From Halobacteriovorax marinus SJ (lineage in GTDB: Bacteria; Bdellovibrionota; Bacteriovoracia; Bacteriovoracales; Bacteriovoracaceae): a stretch of 64,000 bases of DNA. The position numbers and the translations under genes are program-made. Under the pieces are notes generated by a model. That model saw nothing but the letters and a program-made list of their open reading frames with translations, was not told the DNA's origin and did no database searches. Location: positions 3,038,001-3,102,000 of the forward strand of contig NC_016620.1 in assembly GCF_000210915.2 (NCBI RefSeq). Direction: 5' to 3'. This document shows, piece by piece, positions 34,751-42,795 of the stretch; position 1 is the first letter of the stretch, and every line of letters starts with the position of its first letter.

Positions 34751-35995
34751 CTAATCAAGAACTTCTATAGAATTAATTTTCTCATTTAATAACTCTTTAA
34801 GTAACTCTAAGTTACTACTATCCTTAGACGAGCTAATTCCAAAGCGATATAAAAACTTCTTAGAATTAAAAAGATAGAATAACTCCTCTCCATCTTTAGA
34901 TTGATACTCGACCTTCGCCACTTGTAGACCATTTTCTAGCATTATTTCACGGGCCTTAAGATTGAGGGCATCCTTCTTTTTCAATTTCTCTAAAGTCTTC
35001 TCTAAGTCCTCTTCGCGAGTTCTATTCTTGAAGTTTTTCTTAATTGATAAATAGAGAATATCATCCTCAGATGAAGCCAGCATAAAATTAGTAACGAAGT
35101 TATCTTGAATTCTATATTCCTTAAAGCTGAACTTATTCTCATCTATAGGAATGGAAATGCTATATTCACTATTAAGATACTTACTAGTACTTCCCTCTTT
35201 TATAATCTTTCCCTTGTAGGGAATGAATAGAATAGAGCTGATTATTAAAACGAAAATTAATAATCCAGAATAGGTGATATTACCCTTTTGAAACTTCCAA
35301 GAGCTCCCCTCTTGTTTGGCTGAAGTCTTAACAAAACTTATTACCCATAGAGTTGTTGCAAATAAAGACAAGAAAAGCATTCCATAGTGCTTTAGAACAA
35401 TTGAGCTTAATCCTTCTCTACCTAGGCTAGAGATTTGAATTACATGATGTGTTGGAAGGGCCCTCGCAAAGTAACCTATTAAGTTATTAGTGAAAGCAAG
35501 AAGTTCAGGCATAAATAAAATAAGCATTAGAACAGTTCCAAACCCACTTAATGCTGCTTGAGTCGGGCACACAAGTCCCATAACCATACCAAACATACAA
35601 ATAATCAATGCACCAATTGGAACAGAAAGAAGCGTATGTAATGTTGAGATTTCACTATGGTGTAATGAAAAGATAAGACCAAATGAGACGAGAATAGTTA
35701 AAACTAGAGTTAGGAAGAGCTTCCCAAACAGAATTTCACTATATGTCGCCGGAGAGATCAATAGGGCCTCCAATGTCTTTTTATCTTTTTCCTCTGTGAT
35801 AATAAATGATGTCAAGGTAAAGCCAACCATAACGAGAGACATTGCAAAAGTCATAACCCACAATGGTTTTGCAATTGTGATAGACATAAAAACATTAATC
35901 CCAATAGTAATCCCTAAAATTATTAAAGTTTGAGGGTTTCTAAGGGTTTCTTTTAAGTCTCTTTTAATAATTGCGCTAATAATGTGCTTTCTCAT
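34751..35995 (-). CDS. ABC-2 type exporter permease with C-terminal extracytoplasmic domain
   Basis: This 414-residue membrane subunit has about six membrane segments between residues 20 and 265 and the EEKDKKTLEALLISP loop typical of NatB/ABC-2 permeases. After the last segment (about 245-262) come some 150 soluble residues with mixed strands and a charged helix (EEDLEKTLEKLKKK), probably on the outer face. The gene overlaps the ATPase gene by four bases (ATGA type), so they form one exporter. The substrate is unknown. Confidence 0.85.
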   Translation of the reverse strand: MRKHIISAIIKRDLKETLRNPQTLIILGITIGINVFMSITIAKPLWVMTFAMSLVMVGFTLTSFIITEEKDKKTLEALLISPATYSEILFGKLFLTLVLTILVSFGLIFSLHHSEISTLHTLLSVPIGALIICMFGMVMGLVCPTQAALSGFGTVLMLILFMPELLAFTNNLIGYFARALPTHHVIQISSLGREGLSSIVLKHYGMLFLSLFATTLWVISFVKTSAKQEGSSWKFQKGNITYSGLLIFVLIISSILFIPYKGKIIKEGSTSKYLNSEYSISIPIDENKFSFKEYRIQDNFVTNFMLASSEDDILYLSIKKNFKNRTREEDLEKTLEKLKKKDALNLKAREIMLENGLQVAKVEYQSKDGEELFYLFNSKKFLYRFGISSSKDSSNLELLKELLNEKINSIEVLD

Positions 35996-36861
35996 CTACT
36001 TACTCCTTTATCATTCTTGATAACTGATAAGAAAACATCTTTCATCGTTGCTTCTTTTGTATGTATGGAAAGAATTCGATCTTTCAAATTCATGTTACTT
36101 ATTTTTTCAAAAACATCGCCATCATCCATATTGAAACACTGTACTGCCTCTTTCCCCTCTCTATCCAGGTAAGAAACCTCAACTTCATTTGTACCAAATT
36201 TCTTTTTCAAATACTTGGGCGAGCCGCTCGCAACTATCTTACCTCTATCAATAAAGGCCACTTCATCGCATAGAGAATCAACTTCTTCCATGTCATGGCT
36301 CGTTAGAAAAATAGTCGTTCCCAACTCTTTCATTCTAAGAATGAAGTCATGAACTTCAAATGATGATGAAGGATCAATCCCACTCGTTGGTTCATCGAGG
36401 AATAATAACTTAGGAGAATGAAGAATGGATCTAGCGAGAAGAACTCTTTGCTTTAAACCTTTTGATAAATTAGAAACTTTTTCATTTCTTTTATCCAGTA
36501 GAGATAAGGTTTCAATTATATTATCAGTATTCTTCTTTTCAACATTATACAACTCTCTGAAGAAGTCTATATTTTCCCAGACGGTTAAATTCTCATATAA
36601 ATTTTGAGACTCAGAAACCACTCCAATCTGTTGATGAATTCCCTTCAAGTCCTTTCGTACATCGAGTCCTAAAATCGAAATTTCACCACTGGAGAATGTA
36701 AGTCTTCCAGTCATTGTTTTAATAGTTGTAGTTTTGCCAGCACCATTTGGACCTAGAAGACCAAAAATACTTCCAGACCTAACAGAGAGGTTTACGTTTT
36801 CTATTGCTTTGAAGTTTTCAAAACTCTTAGTCAGGTTTTTAATTTCAATAATATTACTCAT
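35992..36861 (-). CDS. ABC transporter ATP-binding protein (NatA-like)
   Basis: The 289-residue ATPase has Walker A GPNGAGKTT, Q-loop, signature LSKGLKQRV, Walker B LLFLDEPTSGID, and the H-loop in LTSHDMEE, followed by a C-terminal extension of about 80 residues as in NatA/DrrA-type exporters. It energises the permease encoded immediately downstream with a four-base overlap. The pair may export ions, a drug or a lipid-like compound. Confidence 0.93.
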   Translation of the reverse strand: MSNIIEIKNLTKSFENFKAIENVNLSVRSGSIFGLLGPNGAGKTTTIKTMTGRLTFSSGEISILGLDVRKDLKGIHQQIGVVSESQNLYENLTVWENIDFFRELYNVEKKNTDNIIETLSLLDKRNEKVSNLSKGLKQRVLLARSILHSPKLLFLDEPTSGIDPSSSFEVHDFILRMKELGTTIFLTSHDMEEVDSLCDEVAFIDRGKIVASGSPKYLKKKFGTNEVEVSYLDREGKEAVQCFNMDDGDVFEKISNMNLKDRILSIHTKEATMKDVFLSVIKNDKGVSR

Positions 36862-36928
36862 AGAGAAATAGTAACTTGGAGTAAGCTAAAAATCGAATAT
36901 ATTTATTTAAAGTGGAGTAACGAAGTAT

Positions 36929-37378
36929 CTATCTATTATCTTTAGGAGATTCCATTACGACGTATGTGGATATTGAATTAACTTGGGGCAAAGTTCCCAA
37001 AATATCTGTATGAAATACTTTATAGGCCGCTAAATCTTTTGTCTCAACTCTCAGTAAATACTCAAAAGACCCAGTTACATTGTGGCACTCAATCACCTCT
37101 GGTGATTGAACTATTGCCTTCTCAAATGCCCTTTGTGACTTTTTGGTATGAACAGATAGACCTACAGATATATATGCAGAGAAATTCACCCCTAAGAGAG
37201 AGTGGTCAATTATCGCTCTATAGCCCTTTATAATACCTAGCCTCTCAAGCTCCTGTACTCTTCTTAAACAAGCAGACGCTGATAGTCCGACCCGTGACGA
37301 AAGTTCTGAGTTACTCACTCTTCCGTCCGAGCCAAGCTCACGCAATATTCTTTCGTCAATTTCATCAATTTCGATCAT
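36929..37378 (-). CDS. Lrp/AsnC-family transcriptional regulator
   Basis: The 149-residue regulator has an N-terminal winged HTH (DERILRELGSDGRVSNSELS then RVGLSASACLRRVQEL) and a C-terminal RAM ligand domain. It is divergent from a LysE-type amino-acid exporter gene (74 bases apart), so it most likely senses an amino acid and controls that exporter. I prefer ATG 37378 because the protein then begins as family members do; an upstream in-frame ATG at 37417 would add 13 atypical residues. Confidence 0.9.
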   Translation of the reverse strand: MIEIDEIDERILRELGSDGRVSNSELSSRVGLSASACLRRVQELERLGIIKGYRAIIDHSLLGVNFSAYISVGLSVHTKKSQRAFEKAIVQSPEVIECHNVTGSFEYLLRVETKDLAAYKVFHTDILGTLPQVNSISTYVVMESPKDNR

Positions 37379-37452
37379 ATATTGCAAAAAATACCATCTC
37401 GATGCAGAAAAAAGCAAGATAAAATTTTCAACTTCCTGCTATAGTTTAGCTT

Positions 37453-38046
37453 ATGAATATAGAATCAATCACAGCACTTCTTTCATTCGCACTAGTCTCC
37501 TCTATTACACCAGGACCAAATAATATTATGTTAATGAGCTCGGGGACGAACTTTGGCTTTAAGCGATCTCTTCCACATATGCTTGGAATTAATCTTGGTT
37601 TTACTTTTATGTTAATTCTTATAGGTATTGGCCTAAGTCAGATTTTCAATCTCTATCCCGTCATCCAAACAATTCTAAAGTTCGTTGGTGTTGCCTACTT
37701 AATTTATCTTTCTTATAAGATCGCACGCTCTTCATCAGTACAAGTTAAAGGTGATAATCAGGCAAGGCCGTTAACTTTTTTTCAAGCAGCTCTATTTCAA
37801 TGGGTAAATCCTAAAGCTTGGACTATGGCCACTGCAGCTGTAACCTTATATGCACCAACAAGTTCATATAGAAATGTCGCAATCGTGGCGATTTCCTTTA
37901 GCGCGATGAATTTTCCGGCAATTTGTACATGGACATTACTTGGTAAGCAAATTAGAAAGAAATTAGACAACCCACGATTTCTTTTAATATTTAATTACAT
38001 CATGGCGTTACTGCTACTTAGCTCACTCTATTTTATAATTATGTAA
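37453..38046 (+). CDS. LysE/RhtB-family amino-acid exporter
   Basis: The 197-residue membrane protein has six hydrophobic segments and the family start motif SITPGPNNIMLMSSG. RhtB/LysE proteins export amino acids such as lysine, threonine, homoserine or leucine to relieve overload, which fits a cell growing on protein-rich food. The divergent Lrp-family gene is the likely regulator. The exact substrate is not readable from sequence. Confidence 0.9.
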   Translation: MNIESITALLSFALVSSITPGPNNIMLMSSGTNFGFKRSLPHMLGINLGFTFMLILIGIGLSQIFNLYPVIQTILKFVGVAYLIYLSYKIARSSSVQVKGDNQARPLTFFQAALFQWVNPKAWTMATAAVTLYAPTSSYRNVAIVAISFSAMNFPAICTWTLLGKQIRKKLDNPRFLLIFNYIMALLLLSSLYFIIM

Positions 38047-38051
38047 AATAT

Positions 38052-38927
38052 TTAAAGGCTTTTTGATAAGTCTCGAATATATCTTGCAAGCTTCTTAATT
38101 TGCTTTGTCTCAACTGTAGACTCACGTTTTACAAGATAAACTACTCTCTTCACTTTTTTAAATTTTGCGGGAAGTTCTCTCTCAACAAGCCTATACTCCG
38201 CTTTAACTATCTCATTGTGAAGACTTGCAACGAATTTTGGTAGAAAGACAGCGCATAGTCCATTTCGACACATTGAAATCGCCGTCTCCATCAAATCCAC
38301 TCTATAGCGAATTTCTCTTTTAAACTTATCATCAGGCCAACTATCTAGCCCCTTCACACCTGTTGGAGCTCCTTCAACCGGTATGGCCGGTGCTGCAAAC
38401 GGAATAGAGAGTAATTCTTCTTGTTTAAAGGCACCTTTTTTAGTGTAGGCGCCCATTTCAATTTCTGTAATCTTTAAATGTTCAATACCTGGATATGGAA
38501 TTGGTTCATAAGTTATGGCCATATCTATTTCACGATTAAGTAACGCCTTTTCTAGCCTTCCGGGGACTAGCTCGTGAAAATCAAGTTCATACTCAGAAAA
38601 TACAGGTGCTAGAGTCTTTGCAAAATAAGTCGTAAAAACTTCAAAAGAACCTATTCGTAGAATTTTTACATCTGAAATTTTCTCCAGATTTAAAATTCCA
38701 TCAAGGCTATCTAAAAAAGCAGGTATTCTCTTTGCCAATGCATGTCCTTCATCTGTAAACGATATCCCCCTACCTACCGGAATATATAAATTCGCTCCAA
38801 ACTCATCTTGAAGAATCGAAAGTGATTTTGATAATCCAGAATGTGATATCCCCAAGAGTTCCGAAGCTCTTCGCATATTTCCAGTCTGATACAAGGTTAT
38901 AAATTGCTTAAGTCGATTGGTTTCCAT
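38052..38927 (-). CDS. LysR-family transcriptional regulator
   Basis: The protein of about 291 residues has an N-terminal winged HTH (METNRLKQFITLYQTGNMRR then ASELLGISHSGLSKSL) and a C-terminal effector domain. I chose ATG 38927 to give the usual LysR beginning; ATG 38948 would add seven residues. The gene is divergent from the 39.0-kb secreted protein and nitroreductase genes, its probable targets, with about 80 bases between starts. Confidence 0.9.
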   Translation of the reverse strand: METNRLKQFITLYQTGNMRRASELLGISHSGLSKSLSILQDEFGANLYIPVGRGISFTDEGHALAKRIPAFLDSLDGILNLEKISDVKILRIGSFEVFTTYFAKTLAPVFSEYELDFHELVPGRLEKALLNREIDMAITYEPIPYPGIEHLKITEIEMGAYTKKGAFKQEELLSIPFAAPAIPVEGAPTGVKGLDSWPDDKFKREIRYRVDLMETAISMCRNGLCAVFLPKFVASLHNEIVKAEYRLVERELPAKFKKVKRVVYLVKRESTVETKQIKKLARYIRDLSKSL

Positions 38928-39005
38928 ATGGAACCAATAGTTGAACATTAATCGCTTTTAGTCAACATAGTGTAGTGATAGTTTCAAATTAACAAGGAGA
39001 GAAAT

Positions 39006-39743
39006 ATGAAGAAGCAGACAAATTTTTTGATTACAACAGTACTAATACTCTTAAACTTACCTGTTCTTGCAGAAGTGCCAATTGCAAAAAGAGAAGGAGT
39101 TTCAAGTGAATATCTAAGCTGTAAGCTCTATGAGAATAAACGAACACTTACACTAAGACAAAGAGGTGCTCGAAATATAGAAGAAAGTGAGGAATTACTA
39201 GTTCCACACTCAATTATAAATGACCATGCAACAAGCGCTATCGAGGCAAGAGGAAGAGCATCTTACAGGTGGCTAGCTCATCAAGAAACCTACTATGTTC
39301 AAGGTCATAAATTCTATGCCACAGGCTATGAAAATATTTCCAATAGTTCACCTGCATCAGAAGTTTTAATCAACTTGATTAATTCAATTTGTGACCTTCC
39401 ACAGAGAGACTTTAGAATTTTTGGTGATTTTATTTTCAATTTAAAGATTGAAGATAAAATTTTTAAAGACAGAGTGAAAATTCAGCTTTTAAGAAATGGA
39501 GATAATATACCAAAAGTAGTTGGTTCTTACTCTGTCCCACTATCTTTTTCTTCCCCTATTTCAGAGCTAACTTATAGAGAAGATTCATTCTCATTTAAAA
39601 TAAGAGTCAAAGAGAATGGTCAAGACTATTACGCTCAATTCGAAGGACAATTTACGGGGCAAGATTCTTTGAGAGGTCGAGCTGTCATATTACCTGAAAG
39701 AAGCTTTCTAGGGAGCTTCTCAGGAGAGAGGATAAAGAAATGA
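39006..39743 (+). CDS. Secreted protein of unknown function
   Basis: The 245-residue product has a clear signal peptide (about 22 residues, ending LA-E). The mature part seems to have two beta-rich halves, with C-terminal strands such as SFKIRVKENGQDYYAQFEG. No family was recognised. An AAGGAGAG ribosome site precedes the ATG. Its stop overlaps the nitroreductase start (ATGA), so the two are co-translated. A divergent LysR gene lies upstream. Confidence 0.75.
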   Translation: MKKQTNFLITTVLILLNLPVLAEVPIAKREGVSSEYLSCKLYENKRTLTLRQRGARNIEESEELLVPHSIINDHATSAIEARGRASYRWLAHQETYYVQGHKFYATGYENISNSSPASEVLINLINSICDLPQRDFRIFGDFIFNLKIEDKIFKDRVKIQLLRNGDNIPKVVGSYSVPLSFSSPISELTYREDSFSFKIRVKENGQDYYAQFEGQFTGQDSLRGRAVILPERSFLGSFSGERIKK

Positions 39744-40513
39744 ATCAAATATTAGACCTAATGAAATCTCACCGTTCTATCAGAAAGTATGAAAATAAAG
39801 ACGTATCGAATGAATTAATCTTAGAGATATTAGAGGCCGCTACCATGGCCTCTTCCTCAGGTAATATGCAACCATACTCCATTATTATTACTAGAGACGA
39901 TGACATAAAAAGAGAATTACTTCCTCTGCACTTTAATCAATCTATGGTTTTAAACTCGCCAGTTCTAGTTACATTCTGTAGCGACTTTAATCGCATGAGA
40001 AAATGGCTTAAATACAATAATGCTCCTGAGAATTTTGATAATTTTATGAGTTTTTTAATCGGAATGATTGATGCAACTATAATGTCTCAAAATTTCGCAC
40101 TAGCTGCTGAGGCAAGAGGATTAGGAATTTGCTATATGGGAACAACTTTGGCTTCAAATTTAGAGATCGCTAAAACTCTTAAACTACCTAAGTACGTTGT
40201 TCCTGTTGTTGGATTTTCATTAGGCTACCCAGCAGAATCTCCAGAAAAACGAGATCGACTTCCTTTAGAAGGAATTATTCATCACGATGTTTACAAGGAC
40301 TATACAGAAGAAGAAATACAAAATATTTACTCATCCAAAGAGAAACTTGGAATGCAAAGATATCGCTCGTCAAAAGAACTTAGTGAAATTATAGAAAAAA
40401 GTAATGTTGATAATCTTGCACAAATCTATACCAAGATTAAGTATACAAGGGAGTCCCACATAAAATACTCTGAAGACGTTATCTCTTGCCTAAGAGAGCA
40501 AGGATTTCTCTAA
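39740..40513 (+). CDS. Nitroreductase-family flavoprotein
   Basis: The 257-residue protein has the FMN-binding nitroreductase start HRSIRKYENKDVSNE, the substrate/flavin motif ASSSGNMQPYSI, and the later GICYMGTTL and VVGFSLGYPAE. These are typical of NfsA/FRP-like NAD(P)H-dependent reductases acting on quinones, nitro compounds or flavins. It overlaps the upstream secreted protein gene by four bases and the nhaC gene convergently by four. Confidence 0.9.
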   Translation: MNQILDLMKSHRSIRKYENKDVSNELILEILEAATMASSSGNMQPYSIIITRDDDIKRELLPLHFNQSMVLNSPVLVTFCSDFNRMRKWLKYNNAPENFDNFMSFLIGMIDATIMSQNFALAAEARGLGICYMGTTLASNLEIAKTLKLPKYVVPVVGFSLGYPAESPEKRDRLPLEGIIHHDVYKDYTEEEIQNIYSSKEKLGMQRYRSSKELSEIIEKSNVDNLAQIYTKIKYTRESHIKYSEDVISCLREQGFL

Positions 40514-41814
40514 GACTTACGAAGAAATATAAAACTAAGCGCCACAAAGAAAAGAGTTACACAATAGTATGAGCTAGTAACTACTTCAATAGGAGCAATC
40601 TTAAAGCTTGCTCCTAGAAGAAGTGCTTGGGCTCCATATGGTAACAAACCTTGTGTGATACAAGAAAAAATATCCAATACACTTGCAGAGCGCTTAGCAC
40701 TTACTTCTCCACTTGCGGCCAACCTCTTAGCGATGGGCCCAACGATTATGATGGAAACTGTATTATTTGCAACACATAGGTTTGTAATAGAAACAAGTAG
40801 TGCAATCCCCAACTGGTCGGCTATCTTCTCACTCCACTTTGAAACAATCTTTGTTAAAGACTGAATAGTTTTTGAGATATATTCCAGACCACCACCTTCT
40901 CTAATGAACTCAGATAGGCCACCAATGAGAAGAGATAATAAGAATATCTCCTGCATACTACTAAATCCCTTATAAATATCTTTAGTGAAAGCTAAGAAAG
41001 TATAATCTCCCATCATTCCTATAACACCAGCTATTAAGATACCTGCAAAGAGAACAACGAAGACATTCACCCCTAGTATTGCTAACAACAAAATAAAGAA
41101 GTATGGGATGGCCAAAATAAGATTGAAGTCTTTAACTTCTATTGATTCTGGGCTTGGTGCAAAGAAGAAAAGAATGACCATAGTGATGATTGCTGCAATC
41201 AAAGACATGTTAAAATTCTCTTTAAACTTATCTTTCATATTACAACCTTGAGATCTTGTGGCAGCAATCGTAGTGTCAGATATAATAGAGAGATTATCGC
41301 CAAACATTGCTCCCGATATAACTGCTCCAGCCATTATATTGAGGTCGATTCCTGCCTTTGTAGATACTGCTAAAGCGATGGGCGCAATTGCTCCAATAGT
41401 ACCCATTGAAGTTCCCATCGCCGTTGCGACAATAGCTGAAATTATAAAAATACCTGGAAGTAAAAAATTAGCTGACACGAGAGAGAGTCCGGCATTAACA
41501 ACGGCATCGACACCACCTGTGGCACTGGCCACAGTTGAAAAAGCTCCCGCTAGAAGATAAATCAGACACATTGTAATTATATTACTGTGACCAATACCTT
41601 TTACAAAGACCTCTACCTTCTCCGACACTCTACCTCGGTGTAAGCAAAATGCTAGAATGATGGCCGGAATAATCGCAATAGGTGCAGGCACCTGATAAAA
41701 GGCATAATCAACTCCCACTGACTCAAAATAGATACCAACACCTAGAAAGACTGCAACGAAGAGCAGTAAAGGTAAAATTGAGAGTTTTGCAATAGTTGTA
41801 TTTACCAAATTCAT
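40510..41814 (-). CDS. nhaC: NhaC-family Na+/H+ antiporter
   Basis: The 434-residue protein has about 11-12 membrane segments and the family signature GAMFGDNLSIISDTTIAAT with the ion-binding Asp residues, plus ATGTSMGTIGAIAPIA. Such antiporters expel sodium in exchange for protons, consistent with a marine or saline habitat. A related malate/lactate antiporter (MleN) role is possible. It is the last gene of its strand block and overlaps the nitroreductase gene by four bases. Confidence 0.87.
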   Translation of the reverse strand: MNLVNTTIAKLSILPLLLFVAVFLGVGIYFESVGVDYAFYQVPAPIAIIPAIILAFCLHRGRVSEKVEVFVKGIGHSNIITMCLIYLLAGAFSTVASATGGVDAVVNAGLSLVSANFLLPGIFIISAIVATAMGTSMGTIGAIAPIALAVSTKAGIDLNIMAGAVISGAMFGDNLSIISDTTIAATRSQGCNMKDKFKENFNMSLIAAIITMVILFFFAPSPESIEVKDFNLILAIPYFFILLLAILGVNVFVVLFAGILIAGVIGMMGDYTFLAFTKDIYKGFSSMQEIFLLSLLIGGLSEFIREGGGLEYISKTIQSLTKIVSKWSEKIADQLGIALLVSITNLCVANNTVSIIIVGPIAKRLAASGEVSAKRSASVLDIFSCITQGLLPYGAQALLLGASFKIAPIEVVTSSYYCVTLFFVALSFIFLRKS

Positions 41815-41845
41815 TTAATTATTCCTTTTATAGAGAATGAATATC

Positions 41846-42253
41846 TTATGATAACAACCTCTTTAACCTTTCTCTAGTCAAATCATCTGTCCACTCTCGA
41901 CCAAGCTCTAAGAGCTCTGTAGAGCTGGAATCTAGTCCCAATTCTCGCAAGTAATTATCATCACAAACAAAGAATTGCTTTCTATAGGGAAGAATATACT
42001 CGGTCGGTGTCGCAAACTTTCGAGCTTCCTCAATTGTAGAGAACCACTTTTTCCATTGAGAAGCCCACCTTGGAGGGTTTACAAGATCTGCAAGCTCATA
42101 AGAGTCCTTAAGAGCTTTCCAATTCTCATAGCCTGCGGTCTTAGCTATTATCTTAAAAGCTTCTTTTAAGGCGATATCTTCACCTTTAGATTTCTTCGCT
42201 TTTTGAAGTAGCTTTGCTTTGATTTTTAAAGATTCAATACTAGAACTAGACAT
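41846..42253 (-). CDS. Small protein, paralogue of the 30.4-kb island gene
   Basis: The 135-residue protein has a Lys-rich helical N-terminus (KAKLLQKAKKSKGEDIALKE), then FKIIAKTAGYENWKALKDS. The C-terminal half (WKKWFSTIEEARKF, YRKQFFVCDDNYLRELGLD) aligns along its length with the protein at 30383-30787. Function unknown; the conserved W-x-ALK/YKN segment suggests a helix-hairpin module. GGAG lies 6 bases before the ATG. It lies just upstream of nhaC in the same direction, with 31 bases between. Confidence 0.75.
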   Translation of the reverse strand: MSSSSIESLKIKAKLLQKAKKSKGEDIALKEAFKIIAKTAGYENWKALKDSYELADLVNPPRWASQWKKWFSTIEEARKFATPTEYILPYRKQFFVCDDNYLRELGLDSSSTELLELGREWTDDLTRERLKRLLS

Positions 42254-42371
42254 ACATTTCTCCTCTGGTTCTTGTTGCCATTTCCGTCATTAGCAACCAA
42301 AAGATTAAATGTAAGATAAAGAATTTGAAGTGAGGTACTCTTTTTAACGGTTAGGCGTCTTCAAAGCCTAA

Positions 42372-42400
42372 ATCAACTATAACTTAGGAATATAGTTGAT
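42372..42400. other. Hairpin between the DUF1428 and small-protein genes
   Basis: A perfect 10-bp inverted repeat (42372-42381 with 42391-42400, 9-base loop) follows the DUF1428 stop by about 20 bases on the minus strand. It lacks a clear T run, so it may be a weak terminator or an RNA-stability hairpin. Confidence 0.4.
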
Positions 42401-42420
42401 TCAAGCTTGAAATTTATTTC

Positions 42421-42786
42421 TTATTCGCCTAAATCTATCATTTTTTTGAAGCCACCCCACATCATGCGCTTTCCATCAAATGGCATTTCCTCATTCTCCA
42501 TCGCCTCCATTCTCGGGTCACTCATAACCTTATCAAGAACTTCATCTCTATGCTCTCTCGAATTATATGTGATCCAAGAGAAGATAACGACTTCATCTTT
42601 TTCAAGATTTACGCTCTGAGGGAATGATGTCAATTCTCCCGACTCCACATCATCTGCGACACACTCTACGTAAGAAATTGCACCATACTCCATCCAGATC
42701 TTACCGGCCTTTTCTGATATTGCTTTATAAGCATCTAGATTCTTCTTTGGTACAGGTGCTATAAAACCATCTACATAATTCGACAT
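42421..42786 (-). CDS. DUF1428 (YbaA-like) protein
   Basis: The 121-residue protein matches DUF1428 throughout: YVDGFIAPVPKKNLDAY, VECVADDVESGELTSFP, VVIFSWITY, DPRMEAM and MPFDGKRMMWGGF. The family has a ferredoxin-like alpha/beta-barrel fold related to monooxygenase-like dimers, with no assigned reaction. It starts nine bases after the serine hydrolase gene and is probably co-transcribed with it. Confidence 0.9.
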   Translation of the reverse strand: MSNYVDGFIAPVPKKNLDAYKAISEKAGKIWMEYGAISYVECVADDVESGELTSFPQSVNLEKDEVVIFSWITYNSREHRDEVLDKVMSDPRMEAMENEEMPFDGKRMMWGGFKKMIDLGE

Positions 42787-42795
42787 AATACTTCC

